NCBI GenBank assembly: GCA_029785235.1
Contig: JAFMAA010000003.1
Span: forward strand, 68,642-132,641
DNA from: Nitrososphaerota archaeon
GTDB lineage: Archaea > Thermoproteota > Nitrososphaeria > Nitrososphaerales > UBA183
Reading direction: 5' to 3'
Length of the DNA stretch: 64,000 nt
Shown: positions 1-9,134 of the stretch, in pieces
Layout of the letters: the number at the start of each line of letters is the position of its first letter
Position numbering within the stretch: the first letter of the stretch is position 1
Translations under genes and position numbers: made by a program
Notes under the pieces: generated by a model
Told to the model about the DNA's origin: nothing
Database searches by the model: none
The model's input: the letters and a program-made list of their open reading frames with translations, nothing else

Positions 1-392
1 TCAAGGTGAGGCTTGAAGATTCGGAAGTCGGACTTCTCGCGGGCGGTCCGCCATACGACGGTCGCTTCCGTGGTCTCTCTCTGGATTGCGTCTACCAGCT
101 CCGGTGGAATCTTCAAGAAATAGTCTATGCTCCTCGTTAGTACCCGCACAACTCCTTTCTCCACGTCATCTAAGTCCCTTGCTTTCTCCGCCTTCTTCAC
201 CAGGGCTTCCAGCCCAACGGTTGAATTCTGGACCATCATGGCAAGCTGACCAGACGCAATCCCTCTTGCCTTCGCCCCGGCTTCGGGCATGTGAGTCTCC
301 GTGTCCCATCCGAGGACGGCCATAGAGTGACCCAGAGCCCACACCTTATGGTATTTCTCCAAGATTTCTCTGACTACAGGATTCTGAGCCAA
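1..392 (-). CDS. M32 carboxypeptidase (Taq family), N-terminal part
   Basis: The gene reads into the left edge, so only about the first 130 residues are visible. The reading frame contains GWDTETHMPEAGAKARG around residues 27-43, matching the N-terminal helical signature of the M32 thermostable carboxypeptidase family (typically GWDQET-MP-GGA-AR). These enzymes are cytosolic metallo-carboxypeptidases, but the HEXXH zinc site lies downstream outside the window. The likely start is a TTG at 390-392; the frame is closed by a stop at 423-425, and the first ATG (321-323) would delete the preceding conserved-looking helix (NPVVREILEKYHKVW). The gene is divergent from the DUF1684 gene at 477, and the AT-rich stretch around 420-430 may serve as promoter. 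Family assignment is from sequence recognition only. Confidence 0.75.
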   Translation of the reverse strand, partial: MAQNPVVREILEKYHKVWALGHSMAVLGWDTETHMPEAGAKARGIASGQLAMMVQNSTVGLEALVKKAEKARDLDDVEKGVVRVLTRSIDYFLKIPPELVDAIQRETTEATVVWRTAREKSDFRIFKPHL

Positions 393-476
393 AGTTGTTC
401 CAACGGTCCGTCTCCCAGGCTTTTATGTTTGCCAGGTCTGGAAAGGTTCTAGTCAAGGCAGGAGTAATGTGCTGGT

Positions 477-1022
477 ATGACACCTGAAGACCAGGAGACT
501 TGGAAGAGAGCGCTCATTCGGTTCAGGCAAGAGAAGGATGAATTTTTCAGGTCAGATCCTAGCTCGCCCTTGCCCCAAGAGACTAGGCTCGTCTTTCCTG
601 GCCTAAACCACTTCGACCCTGACTATCGATATCGATTCGAAGTGAGGCTGCAGAGGTCCCACAGCCCCGAGGGGGTGATTATGGGAACCAGCAAGGGGAC
701 CCGCCAGCTCTTCAACAAGGTGGGACACTTCGACCTGTCGATGGGAGGAGAGAACTTCAGGGTCAGCGCTTACCAGTCTGCTGAGCGCCTTGAATCCACC
801 CTGTTCATCCCATTCAGAGATGCGACCTCGGGGAAGGAGAGCTATGCGGCTGCCCGCTATCTGGACCTGGATGTTGAGCACGATGATGAGTACGTGGTCG
901 ACTTTAACTACGCGTACAACCCATATTGCGCTTATTCCGACGGCTACGTCTGCCCCCTCCCACCGCAGGAGAACTGGCTCAAGATCGCAGTGAAAGCAGG
1001 CGAGCGGAAGCTCCACGGCTGA
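477..1022 (+). CDS. DUF1684 domain protein
   Basis: This 181-residue cytosolic protein has the full DUF1684 layout: a charged N-terminal helix (residues 5-25, WKRALIRFRQEKDEFF), a beta-rich core, and the diagnostic C-terminal stretch DFNYAYNPYCAYSDGYVCPLP near residues 143-163. Family members are found in bacteria and archaea and have no established enzymatic function. There is no signal peptide or membrane segment. The ATG start is preceded by a short gap after the divergent M32 peptidase, and the next gene is on the opposite strand, so it is probably transcribed alone. Confidence 0.85.
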   Translation: MTPEDQETWKRALIRFRQEKDEFFRSDPSSPLPQETRLVFPGLNHFDPDYRYRFEVRLQRSHSPEGVIMGTSKGTRQLFNKVGHFDLSMGGENFRVSAYQSAERLESTLFIPFRDATSGKESYAAARYLDLDVEHDDEYVVDFNYAYNPYCAYSDGYVCPLPPQENWLKIAVKAGERKLHG

Positions 1023-1099
1023 CTATCCGTGGCTTCGCTCGGTTCCGCCAAGATGCGCCGACCAGTGGGCCTGCCCGCCATGCCCTGCGGACTCTCGCA

Positions 1100-2083
1100 T
1101 CAGTAGATCATCATGTCACTGATGCGCAGCTTCTTCCCCTGATCCAGGAAGCGGGGTCTTTGGAGCCCTGCCATTCTCGCTTGCCCGACCGACCAGAGCT
1201 GAGCCAGGAACACGCAGTGGAAGAAGAGTTCTGTACTCGTCCTTCCCTGCGCAGGGGCGACACGGGCAACGTACCCGTTATTACGAAGCGCCGTTGCGAG
1301 TTTCGTCGACATTCCTGAACCGTCAAAATGGCCGAACACGTTGACAGCGTCGCCCTTCCTGAGTGAGAAGAGCTCCAAATGGCTGAACTCTTCGAGCAAC
1401 TCGCCGTGAGCGCAGGCGCCGAGGAGCTCGTATACCTTGGCTGCGGCATAGAGGGCAGCTGGATATGCCAGTGAGTTGCCGAGGAGATATGTGACGCCTC
1501 CCCCTAGTGAGAACTCAACGTTCTCCTCTTTCGCCGCCCTTAGGACCCTTGCGAAGTCACAGGGTAGGCGCCCCCCAACCATGACCAGCACCGCAAGGGC
1601 GGAGAGGCTGAATGACAGGATACCGGGTGTCTTTGGCACATATCTCATGGGGATTTTGAATGTCTTGCTCACTTGCTCCACTAGAGGGCTTCCTTCGTCC
1701 GCCGTCAGGGCGGCGGTGCTCCTCGCTTCGGACTTGACCGCCTTTGCTGCGTAGACGTTGGATGCGGTCCTCCCTGACGCAGAGATGAAGAAGACGTCCT
1801 TCCCTCTGGCAATCCTTGGGTCGCTCGCCAGGCTGTAGGGGTCAACGGCCAGGCACTTCCCTCCCGACGCGTAGAACCCCACAAGGGCGGCGGCGTAGGA
1901 GTCCCCTGCACCCACGAAGACGGATCCCACAGGCGCTTCAGGGAGCTCTTCTCCAGAGAAAGCTTCGAGCGCGCGAACCTGCCCATCAATTTCGGCGAGG
2001 ACCCTTCGAAATACCTCCAAGCCAGTGGCTGAGCGAGTACGCACTCGTCTAAAAACATGGGCCCGATCCGACCAATCGGACAA
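1100..2083 (-). CDS. SIS-domain sugar isomerase-like protein
   Basis: The 327-residue product has two SIS (sugar isomerase) lobes. The first contains VFVGAGDSYAAALVGFYASG near residues 55-74 and FFISASGRTASN near 97-108, the Ser-rich phosphosugar-binding pattern. The second has CAHGELLEEFSHLELFSL, the HGE-EE-H pattern seen in the isomerase domain of GlmS and FrlB-type proteins. No glutaminase domain is present, so it is not a complete GlmS; a phosphosugar isomerase, deglycase or amino-sugar enzyme is possible. The start is a TTG at 2083; an in-frame GTG about 13 codons later is an alternative. It converges with the DUF1684 gene. Confidence 0.8.
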   Translation of the reverse strand: MSDWSDRAHVFRRVRTRSATGLEVFRRVLAEIDGQVRALEAFSGEELPEAPVGSVFVGAGDSYAAALVGFYASGGKCLAVDPYSLASDPRIARGKDVFFISASGRTASNVYAAKAVKSEARSTAALTADEGSPLVEQVSKTFKIPMRYVPKTPGILSFSLSALAVLVMVGGRLPCDFARVLRAAKEENVEFSLGGGVTYLLGNSLAYPAALYAAAKVYELLGACAHGELLEEFSHLELFSLRKGDAVNVFGHFDGSGMSTKLATALRNNGYVARVAPAQGRTSTELFFHCVFLAQLWSVGQARMAGLQRPRFLDQGKKLRISDMMIY

Positions 2084-2541
2084 GCTGTGGGCTTAAGACC
2101 AACTTATAGATTCTTGAACGCCCTCCTTAGGGGGAACGTCATGGCGAGATTTAGCAGGGCAGTCATGCTCGAGTCTCGTGACAAGGTACCCAGATGCTAC
2201 TCCCTCGCCACTGGGAGGGTGGGATGACAGGAGTTCGAGGGGCTCCTATGGCTGTACTCTGTGGCCTCAAAGTCTAAGCGGTCTCCACCCCGCGCAGGCG
2301 GAGCAGGACCGGCATGAATCAGACACCCGCCAATCCGTACGTCAAGTTCTCCCTGAAGAACGTGTCCCTCGCCCGCCTCCTCCCAGAGGCTCGAACGCCA
2401 CGATATCGGCTGCAACCTGGTCTCCCGAGGACGCGGGTGTCGAAAGGTGGCAGGTGAACATGAGTTTTCGAAGGAGGATCTGTCTCTTGTCAGGTACTTC
2501 CGGAGCCACCCAAGGGGCCAGACCGGAGGCAGACAGTGACA
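2084..2541 (+). other. Intergenic stretch with no supported gene
   Basis: Short minus-strand frames at 2197-2415 and 2342-2542 look faintly protein-like in complementary halves (GDQVAADIVAFEPL in one frame, GEGHVLQGELDVRIGG in the next), which could be a decayed gene. No domain can be recognised and no start is supported. Confidence 0.3.
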
Positions 2542-2973
2542 CTAGCTCTCTGCCGAGGTCTTCATTGCATTGACATACTCTGTGACCACCTGGTGGGCCG
2601 GGTTTGACTGCAGCGCTTCTAGTCTGACTCTGGGATGCGCGCGCAGGGTCTCCCGCAGCTTCTGAAGGAGCGCGCTTGGATTCTTTACACGGTCCCTCCG
2701 CGCTTCAGAGACCACCGACTCGTGGTCGCATACCACAGTGAAACCTCCAAGGGACCCGAGCTCTTCTATAGCAAAGAGCACTGCCAGGACTTCAGCGTCG
2801 TCGCTCTCTTGGGCTTCCACACGTTTTACATTCTTCATTTCGCTTCCTTCGACCACGTAGCCGACGTAGGCCTCCCGACGGAGCGACGGGTCATGCATGT
2901 TTAGAATTTTCGCATCGACATAGACCTTTGGGGTTCTGTGTCCGAAGATTCGCAAGATGTTCCCGGCCCCCAA
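2542..2973 (-). CDS. RNase H-like fold protein
   Basis: A 143-residue protein with an RNase HI-like layout: YVDAKILN near residues 18-25 (first Asp), AQESDDAEVLAVLFAIEELG near 53-72 (Glu on the helix), and VVCDHESVVSEARR near 79-92 (second Asp). It lacks the GGAG-like turn of classical RNase HI, and the terminal Asp/His is not clear, so nuclease activity is not certain. RNA:DNA hybrid cleavage or an RNase H-fold binding role are both possible. It starts with ATG and stands alone. Confidence 0.6.
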   Translation of the reverse strand: MGAGNILRIFGHRTPKVYVDAKILNMHDPSLRREAYVGYVVEGSEMKNVKRVEAQESDDAEVLAVLFAIEELGSLGGFTVVCDHESVVSEARRDRVKNPSALLQKLRETLRAHPRVRLEALQSNPAHQVVTEYVNAMKTSAES

Positions 2974-3483
2974 AAACCTGGCCTCGCTTAAATAGCCCAG
3001 GTCGCCGTCAAGCTTATAGTCTCGGGTGCCCCTTCCGAGTCAGCTACCCAATAGTCTGTCCGCTCCCCGATGCTTCCGTACCGCAGAAGATGAGCTGGTT
3101 TGGGGGCTTACAACTGGCGGGGTGGTGGTGGGGTTGAGTCGTCAGTTTCGACATTTACGTGGCTGCATTCTCAAACCTCGCCGCTATCGGCGCTGTCAAC
3201 GACATGACTTCCGCTCATGACTGCAACATCCGGAATGGTGTTCCAAGACTTCTCCCTTATCCCAATTGCCTGCGGTATTCAGATCGTGGCCCCAACATCA
3301 CTCGCCATCGCTTAATGGAGACTAAAGCGCTCGACCTCAGGCTTTACGTGCCATCAATCTTGACGATTGGTGTAACGACAGACGCAAGGTTGGTACAGCA
3401 GAGGCAGGGAATCCCTCTGACCTCGGCTCGCCTGGGTGCCGACGAGTCGACTGACAACTTGAAATCCTACACATCTGACTGAA
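2974..3483 (+). other. Intergenic stretch, nothing recognised
   Basis: About 500 bp between the RNase H-like gene and the YgjP-type gene. The open frames here (for example 3159-3482) have no recognisable composition or motif, and no tRNA or clear hairpin is evident. Confidence 0.4.
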
Positions 3484-4182
3484 ATGCGAGACACGTTGCC
3501 GTATTTCAACCTCGGCCCGAACCAAGTGGCGTACTCGGTTGTCAGAGGGACAAGCTGCAGGTACACCTATTTTCGCTTCCGACCTGATTTGACACTGGAG
3601 GTGGTGCTCCCAAAGGGGAGGCCTGTAGACGTCGAGAGGGCCATAAGAGAAAAGACATCTTGGCTGCTGAGAGAGTACGAGCGGATGTCAATGACGAAGT
3701 CAATCTTGCGTGCCGATGCGGTGATGATGGGTGGGATAATGCTTAGGGCCGTGTTCCACGATTGGGCTGCGGACATGCTGGTCCCTGACCTCGCGCGGGG
3801 CGTGGTTGATGTCTATACCGACGACCCGAAGCGTTTCAAGGAACTCGTCCGAAGGTGGTTCCTCCATGAAACGTCCGCATATGTAGTGCGGAGGGTGGCA
3901 GAACTGGCACCGAGGGTGGGTGCGAAGCCGGCAAAGGTGGATGTGAGGGAGATGGTCAAGTGGGGCTATTGCACCAGGAGCGGGAGGCTTTCGTTCAGCT
4001 GGCAGCTCATAGCCCTCCCGGACCGGCTCAGGGTGTATGTGATTCTCCACGAACTCACACACCTGCACGAGTTCAATCACTCAGCCGATTTCAGGAGAAG
4101 GCTAGGCGCCGTCCTCCCTGACTTCCGGGACCTGGAGAAAGAGCTTAACCTGTTCGCGCCCTACGACCTGTTCGCCCCATAG
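3484..4182 (+). CDS. YgjP/DUF45-type metallopeptidase
   Basis: The 232-residue protein ends in the zinc metallopeptidase signature HELTHLHEFNHSADF (around residues 187-201): HExxH plus a downstream His, as in DUF45/YgjP and SprT-like families. Upstream lies the family-typical WGYCTRSGRLSFSWQLIALP segment (about 158-177). It is expected to be cytosolic; substrates for this family are not established. The ATG start follows a long gap. The downstream membrane protein is convergent. Confidence 0.85.
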   Translation: MRDTLPYFNLGPNQVAYSVVRGTSCRYTYFRFRPDLTLEVVLPKGRPVDVERAIREKTSWLLREYERMSMTKSILRADAVMMGGIMLRAVFHDWAADMLVPDLARGVVDVYTDDPKRFKELVRRWFLHETSAYVVRRVAELAPRVGAKPAKVDVREMVKWGYCTRSGRLSFSWQLIALPDRLRVYVILHELTHLHEFNHSADFRRRLGAVLPDFRDLEKELNLFAPYDLFAP

Positions 4183-4216
4183 CTCTGCGACCCGAGCCGC
4201 GGGCGTCATCTCTACT

Positions 4217-4393
4217 TTAGGCACTCCGCTCCTGCTTTCTGAACTTCCGCCTGTTTCTGAGGCTGACGGCGACATAGAGTGCGAAAATGACAGCAAAGAC
4301 CACGGGACTGGCGAAGAGTCTGAAATAAACGAGCACGATTACGATTACGGCTATGACTGGGAGGGTAATCAGAAGTTTAGCTCTCGGGGACAT
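4217..4393 (-). CDS. Small two-TM membrane protein
   Basis: A 58-residue hydrophobic product (from ATG 4393; a GTG at 4402 would add three residues). It has two predicted membrane helices, LLITLPVIAVIVIVLVYF and VVFAVIFALYVAVSL, flanked by basic residues, and a highly charged C-terminal tail (RNRRKFRKQERS). No family is recognised. It converges with the metallopeptidase gene and is divergent from the aldo/keto reductase. Confidence 0.6.
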   Translation of the reverse strand: MSPRAKLLITLPVIAVIVIVLVYFRLFASPVVFAVIFALYVAVSLRNRRKFRKQERSA

Positions 4394-4491
4394 CCTGCCC
4401 ACCCTCGGGCGCTTCTATGATAAACTAGGTCGGAAGGCTGGGCTTTGTCCACATCAGATTAATACGTACCTGGGTTCGGGTGCTCCCAGTC

Positions 4492-5472
4492 ATGCGGTAT
4501 AGAAGGCTTGGCAGCGCCGGAATCAGGCTCAGTGAATTTTCGCTGGGTGCTTGGGTAACCTACGGCGGCCAGGTGGGTGAAGAGACGGCGACCAAGTGCA
4601 CGTCAAAGGCATTCGAACTAGGCGTGAATTTCTTCGATAACGCCGAGGCATATGCGGGAGGGAACGCCGAGATCGTGATGGGCAATGTCATCAAGAAGCT
4701 CGGATTGAGGAGATCCGACATTGTGATTTCAAGCAAGGTCTTTTGGGGAGGGGACGGCCCCAACGACACCGGCCTCTCAAGGAAGCATATCTACGAAGCC
4801 TGTAGGAAATCGTTGAAACGCCTCCAACTCGATTATCTCGACCTATTCTTCTGCCACCGCCCTGATCCGAATACTCCTATAGAAGAGACAGTCCGAGCAA
4901 TGGACGACCTCGTGCACCAGGGCTTAGTGCTCTATTGGGGGACGTCAGAGTGGAGCGCAGCAGAAATCATGCGTGCCTACGGGGTCGCGAAGGAGCTGGG
5001 GCTCACTCCTCCGCAAATGGAGCAGCCTCAGTACAACATGCTTCACCGCGAACGTGTGGAGAAGGAGTACCTTCCTCTCTATAGGGAGATAGGCCTGGGC
5101 ACTACAATCTGGAGTCCTCTCGCCTCTGGCCTCCTTACCGGCAAATACAACGATGGAATACCTCCTGGAAGCAGGGCTTCCCTGGACGGCTACAGTTGGC
5201 TCAGAGAAGAGGTCATAACCCGAGAGAACATCGAGAAGGTCAAAGCCTTGGAACCCATCGCGAAAGAGCTGGGCTGCACAATGGCACAACTCGCATTAAC
5301 CTGGTCTAGGAAGAACGACGACGTGAGCACCGTTATTACAGGTGCCACAAAGCCTGAGCAGGTAGAGGAAAACATGGCTTCGTCGGACTTCGTTTCTGCC
5401 CTGAAACCCGATGTGATGGAGCGCATCGACAGCGTCCTCCAGAACAAGCCGGACCTGAGAGCCAGCGACTAA
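4492..5472 (+). CDS. Aldo/keto reductase, potassium-channel beta-subunit type
   Basis: The product begins MRYRRLGSAGIRLSEFSLG and carries the AKR pattern: FDNAEAYAGGNAE near residues 51-63 (Asp and catalytic Tyr), SSKVFWGG (catalytic Lys), DLFFCHRPDPNTP (His), and a C-terminal nucleotide-binding stretch ITGATKPEQVEEN. This subfamily (Kv-beta/YghZ-like) uses NADPH to reduce aldehydes and ketones. ATG 4492 is preferred over an upstream GTG at 4480 because it matches the usual family N-terminus. The nitroreductase begins two bases after its stop codon, so the two are probably co-transcribed redox genes. Confidence 0.92.
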   Translation: MRYRRLGSAGIRLSEFSLGAWVTYGGQVGEETATKCTSKAFELGVNFFDNAEAYAGGNAEIVMGNVIKKLGLRRSDIVISSKVFWGGDGPNDTGLSRKHIYEACRKSLKRLQLDYLDLFFCHRPDPNTPIEETVRAMDDLVHQGLVLYWGTSEWSAAEIMRAYGVAKELGLTPPQMEQPQYNMLHRERVEKEYLPLYREIGLGTTIWSPLASGLLTGKYNDGIPPGSRASLDGYSWLREEVITRENIEKVKALEPIAKELGCTMAQLALTWSRKNDDVSTVITGATKPEQVEENMASSDFVSALKPDVMERIDSVLQNKPDLRASD

Positions 5473-5473
5473 T

Positions 5474-6031
5474 TTGGACACTTACGACGCCATCGCGACC
5501 AAGCTCGACGTGAGGGAGTTCGCTCAAAGGCACGTAGCTGATGGGACCAAAGCGAAGATACTCGAAGCCGCACGTCTCACAGGCTCGTCGATGAACTCGC
5601 AGCACTGGCGGTTCATCCTTGTCAGCGACCCAGGGAACCTGAAGATGCTTGCTCAAGATAGCACGACCGGCTCCTGGGTGAAGGAGGCCGACTTCGCGGT
5701 GATTGTCAACATCGACCCCAAGGTCCCGGGTTCGGTCATCGATGCAGGGAGGGCAGCCCAGGACATGCAACTGGCGGCCTGGAACGAAGGAGTTGCTTCG
5801 GGCGTGTTCACTGGAGTGAAACTAAAGGAGACGAGGAAAGACTTCGGCATCCCAGAGGGTCTGAGCTCTGTGATAGTAGTGGGGTTTGGCTATCCCAGGA
5901 GGAAACTCGCCGGCCGTAAGAGGAGGGAGCCGCTGTCTGCCATCGCCTTCTTGGAGAGGTTCGGTGACCCGCTTCCAGGACAAATCCTTCTGACTGCGCA
6001 TCAAAGGCCGTGTCCATCAGTCAACCTCTGA
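5474..6031 (+). CDS. Nitroreductase-family flavoprotein
   Basis: A 185-residue FMN-dependent nitroreductase-like protein. KLDVREFAQRHV near the N-terminus corresponds to the FMN-phosphate Arg segment, ARLTGSSMNSQHWRFILV to the SPS-NxQPW motif, DAGRAAQDMQLAAWNEG to the GxxxQN-LAA helix, and VIVVGFGYP to the C-terminal flavin-binding turn. It starts with TTG directly after the aldo/keto reductase. The last roughly 18 residues after ERFGDPL exceed what is usual for the family, suggesting a late or lost stop. Substrate unknown. Confidence 0.85.
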   Translation: MDTYDAIATKLDVREFAQRHVADGTKAKILEAARLTGSSMNSQHWRFILVSDPGNLKMLAQDSTTGSWVKEADFAVIVNIDPKVPGSVIDAGRAAQDMQLAAWNEGVASGVFTGVKLKETRKDFGIPEGLSSVIVVGFGYPRRKLAGRKRREPLSAIAFLERFGDPLPGQILLTAHQRPCPSVNL

Positions 6032-6864
6032 CGGTTTCTATGCCCAGTTAGTTTTGAATCCGCCGCGCAGGGCTCCGAACTCCAGGACATATAGCAAGCC
6101 GATGCTTGCAGTAATCTTCATCTCTAATCACCGCCCTTACCTAAAGGACCGCGAAGACCTGTGTTCGCAATCCAGCCAGTGCACGCAGCAGGAGCGTCCA
6201 GCTCGTGTCGTCAATACAAACTACGAACAAGCCGATCCAGAAGACACCTCTCTGGGATTGTCCAGAGGACGAGGGATGATGGTTTCAACCTCCCGTGTTT
6301 GAGGGATCAGGGGCAGAAAGCGGTGGAGGTTTACGAGAGCGCCTATGCCCCTCACACGTTCGCCTTCGGCAAGCGCGGGGTCTTGTGCGACTGGGAGAGA
6401 AGCGGCAACTCTAGGGATAAGTAAGTCACGACGAACGACTTTCATCGATTATAGCTAGATGGAAGCCCTGTGCTGGGTCACATACACCATGCCTTTCTCG
6501 TGCGGCATCAAAATGGTATTCATCCGAGTTATCGTAGGGAGTTACCAATCGGTGGTAAGCCGTCCCCTGATTCCGGCGCTTCGCAAGTCGCCCGGATTTG
6601 ACTAAGGCTCCCTCCCCTCGGGACTAACGCGCAAACTTCAGCGCTACTGCCAAACACAGCTTTCAGCGGCGGTTCTGGTCACAATGCATGAAGGGCCGAG
6701 GCGTGGGCGGCACAAGAATGAAGAACGCGTACTTCTCACCTGATCTAGGCGCCAAGTGCGGCGAGAGCGGCGGACTATCTCGGGCTGTCTACAACGACTT
6801 CCGTCTGAGGAGGACTTCTGTGCAGGTCGGGTAGGCGAACTGGCCGACCGATGGTCAGCATGGG
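6032..6864 (+). other. 833-bp intergenic stretch
   Basis: No gene is supported between the nitroreductase and ParB. Overlapping frames on both strands (6054-6302, 6161-6424, 6221-6445) lack recognisable motifs. I see no tRNA cloverleaf or tandem repeat. Decayed coding sequence is possible. Confidence 0.4.
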
Positions 6865-7767
6865 TCAGGCGTAGCGCTGCTGTCTGAGCCAAGAATGTAT
6901 GGCAAGGGTGGCCACCGCTTCCATCGTGGTGTTCCTCTCTTCGGCTGCCTTGCGAAGGCCATCGGCGACTCGTGGGTCAAGAAGGAGCTCTAGCTTGACC
7001 GCATGGAGATATGTCGCCTCCTTCTTGATGTCTTCAATGGGACGCTGCGGGGCCATGACGAAGTGGCTCACCACGTTCTCTGCCTCAGGACTAGTCAGTG
7101 GCGCGATGGTCTCGGCCAGCTCCTTCAGCTGAGTCGCCCTCTCTCTTCTGGGGAGCTCTTGGACTGTCGCCGCCGCTTCGGCCCGGTGGAGGAACGTCGC
7201 GTGCCTCACCGGCAGGACGCCTTCCTTCCTCTCACTGAGAAGGGGGGCCTGCTTCACTGTGATGTCGGCTCTCGTCTCACTCCTGATTTTCCGTACTGCC
7301 TCGACTGCACTTAATCTGTCATCCACATACTTCCTAGACTTGCCCAGGGCCCTGGCGACCTGGTCTGACGTACCGTAGGCGCGCGGGTTCGCTTTCTTCA
7401 GCGCTAGGATGGCATCATACTCTTCCTCGGGTTCGATTTCCCTTCTCTGTATGTTCTCGACCAATGAGACTACGATTGCTTCCTCGTCAGTCATGGGCCT
7501 GACTATCGTCGGAATCTTCTTGAGCCCAGCTATCTTGGATGCCTCGAAGCGTCGCGATCCGACGACCAGCTCGTATCTTCCACCTATAGGTCGGGCGAGG
7601 ACCGGTTCTAGGATGCCCTTCTCCTTCACTGAGTCTACCAAGTCCCCCACGTCTCCAGGAGACTTACGGACGTTGGTCTTTCCGACGAAAAGCTTCGATA
7701 TCTCGACAGTCATTACGCTCCCGAACTGCTCCTTCCAATTCTCCTGAGCCGAGCTGAACTTCACCAT
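6865..7767 (-). CDS. ParB-like partition protein with C-terminal ribbon-helix-helix-like tail
   Basis: The 300-residue product has a ParB/Srx CTPase domain at about residues 20-110, with the GSRRFEAS motif near 70-77 and the NIQRRE motif near 105-110. A KorB-type helix-turn-helix follows (TSDQVARALGKSRKYVDDRL, about 133-152). The last 45 residues (KLELLLDPRVADGLRKAAEE and onward) resemble a ribbon-helix-helix or MetJ/Arc-like dimer module rather than the usual ParB C-terminus. No ParA gene is adjacent. It is divergent from msrB, with AT-rich sequence near 7795-7803 as a likely promoter. A role as a chromosomal DNA-binding protein rather than a plasmid partition factor is plausible. Confidence 0.87.
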   Translation of the reverse strand: MVKFSSAQENWKEQFGSVMTVEISKLFVGKTNVRKSPGDVGDLVDSVKEKGILEPVLARPIGGRYELVVGSRRFEASKIAGLKKIPTIVRPMTDEEAIVVSLVENIQRREIEPEEEYDAILALKKANPRAYGTSDQVARALGKSRKYVDDRLSAVEAVRKIRSETRADITVKQAPLLSERKEGVLPVRHATFLHRAEAAATVQELPRRERATQLKELAETIAPLTSPEAENVVSHFVMAPQRPIEDIKKEATYLHAVKLELLLDPRVADGLRKAAEERNTTMEAVATLAIHSWLRQQRYA

Positions 7768-7835
7768 GAATGCCCGAAATTAGGACTTGGGCTCCTCTTA
7801 AGACTATCCGGCAACTCCACGCAAGATGGCTTCAA

Positions 7836-7845
7836 CTTTATACTC
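7836..7845 (+). promoter_or_regulatory. TATA box of msrB
   Basis: The sequence CTTTATACTC lies 23-32 bp before the msrB ATG, the spacing expected for a leaderless archaeal transcript. Confidence 0.6.
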
Positions 7846-7867
7846 ATGGCACCCCACCCTCTGACTG

Positions 7868-8254
7868 ATGCTCACGAAGGAAGAGATGGAGAAGAAGAAG
7901 GCGCAGCTGAATCGGGAAGCGGTGAACGTCTGTTTCTTCAAGGGCACAGAAGCGCCTTTCACAGGCAAGTACTGGGACAACCACAGCGCTGGAACCTACC
8001 ACTGCGTGGTCTGCGGTACCCCGCTCTTCAGCTCGGACACCAAGTTCGAATCAGGCACAGGGTGGCCTAGCTTCTTCCGGCCGGTTTCCGACGACATAAT
8101 CAAGGAAGAGACGGACAGCAGCTTCGGGACGGTCAGGACCGAGGTCTCCTGTGCCACCTGCGGTGTCCACCTTGGCCACGTGTTCGACGACGGCCCCATG
8201 CCGACCGGGCTACGCTACTGCGTCAACTCGGCGGCCCTGGAGTTTAGGAAGTAG
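7868..8254 (+). CDS. msrB: Peptide-methionine (R)-S-oxide reductase MsrB
   Basis: A complete 128-residue MsrB. Structural zinc ligands are Cys46/Cys49 (CVVCG) and Cys95/Cys98 (CATCG). The catalytic Cys118 sits in RYCVNSAAL, and the substrate loop [12 protein letters not shown] is at about 62-73. It reduces methionine-R-sulfoxide in proteins using thioredoxin-type electron donors. The thioredoxin-like protein at 54.8 kb is a conceivable but distant partner. A TATA-like box just upstream supports this ATG. It is divergent from parB. Confidence 0.96.
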   Translation: MLTKEEMEKKKAQLNREAVNVCFFKGTEAPFTGKYWDNHSAGTYHCVVCGTPLFSSDTKFESGTGWPSFFRPVSDDIIKEETDSSFGTVRTEVSCATCGVHLGHVFDDGPMPTGLRYCVNSAALEFRK

Positions 8255-8521
8255 AGAAAAGGCGAAGGCATGCCGTGGGCTCCGAAGGGGGGGCACGACC
8301 CGCCGCAGCGGGCCGGCGGCTGCCGGCTGGCGCGTTTCAATATCCACAGAGACCCCTAGTTAATTGGTTTGACGATCGGCGAACAAACATCGAATAATGC
8401 ATCGACGGTCGACGAAGTAGGTCCCTAGAGACGTGGCCATAGAGGCTGGCTAAATTCGGTTAACCAAAGAGGGATGTCGTTTTGACAGCCTATCCCTTAG
8501 GGCCGTTCCCAGAGGGATTTT

Positions 8522-9070
8522 GTGATGAACATGACTTCCCAAGGGCCGCACCGCCCTTCGATTCGATCCAGCGGACCTGTCCGCCGTGGGTCTCTTGCCA
8601 CTTTCCGGCATCGGAGTCCAGAGAGGGGGAGCATCAGGCCGATATTCACCATTTCACAAGTGCCGCACCGGAAGCAGAGATACGAGACCGTGGGCGACTG
8701 GATGCCGGGCAGACCTGCCCAGATCAGGGTTAGCAGGATGAAAGATCAGAGATATGTGTTCTTGGTAGCCCTGCACGAGATGATTGAGTACGAGCTGTGC
8801 AAGATGCATGGTATCTCAGACAAGGAGGTCGTCGCCTTCGACGTCAACTTCGAGGCCGAGCGCAAGATGAACCTCCACCCGATTGACGCGGAGCCGGGAG
8901 ACCATCCAAAGGCGCCGTACAGGAACGAGCACGCATTTGCTACAACCATCGAGATGATGGTAGCCCAGAAGCTCGGGGTGAGGTGGTCAGACTACGAGAA
9001 GACGGTACTTTCCCTAGGGCCGAAACCCACGAAAGTATTAGTCCGCCCTCGCATAAGAAGCCGACGGTAA
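8522..9070 (+). CDS. Conserved uncharacterised protein with HExxE motif
   Basis: From about residue 47 onward the protein looks like a genuine conserved domain: VPHRKQRYETVGDW, ALHEMIEYELCKMHGIS, DHPKAPYRNEHAFATTIE and LGVRWSDYEKTV. The HEMIE helix and a second NEHAFATTIE helix suggest a metal-binding or lysozyme-like helical fold. Similar proteins occur in bacteria and phages without assigned function. The first 45 residues are Arg/Ser-rich and unlike the rest, so the true start may be downstream; a GTG at 8660 is in frame. It converges with the PLP-rhodanese gene. Confidence 0.65.
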   Translation: MMNMTSQGPHRPSIRSSGPVRRGSLATFRHRSPERGSIRPIFTISQVPHRKQRYETVGDWMPGRPAQIRVSRMKDQRYVFLVALHEMIEYELCKMHGISDKEVVAFDVNFEAERKMNLHPIDAEPGDHPKAPYRNEHAFATTIEMMVAQKLGVRWSDYEKTVLSLGPKPTKVLVRPRIRSRR

Positions 9071-9134
9071 TTCCGGCTCAGGGTCGGCGTCCCACAGTAC
9101 ACGCCTTCCCACGATGCGCGCTTACCAGAACGGA

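Noticed and set aside
603..1016. 137-codon minus-strand frame
   Set aside because: Antisense to the DUF1684 gene, whose plus-strand product has clear family motifs.
6221..6445. 74-codon minus-strand frame after the nitroreductase
   Set aside because: A few CBS-like words appear, but no complete motif or start context supports a gene.
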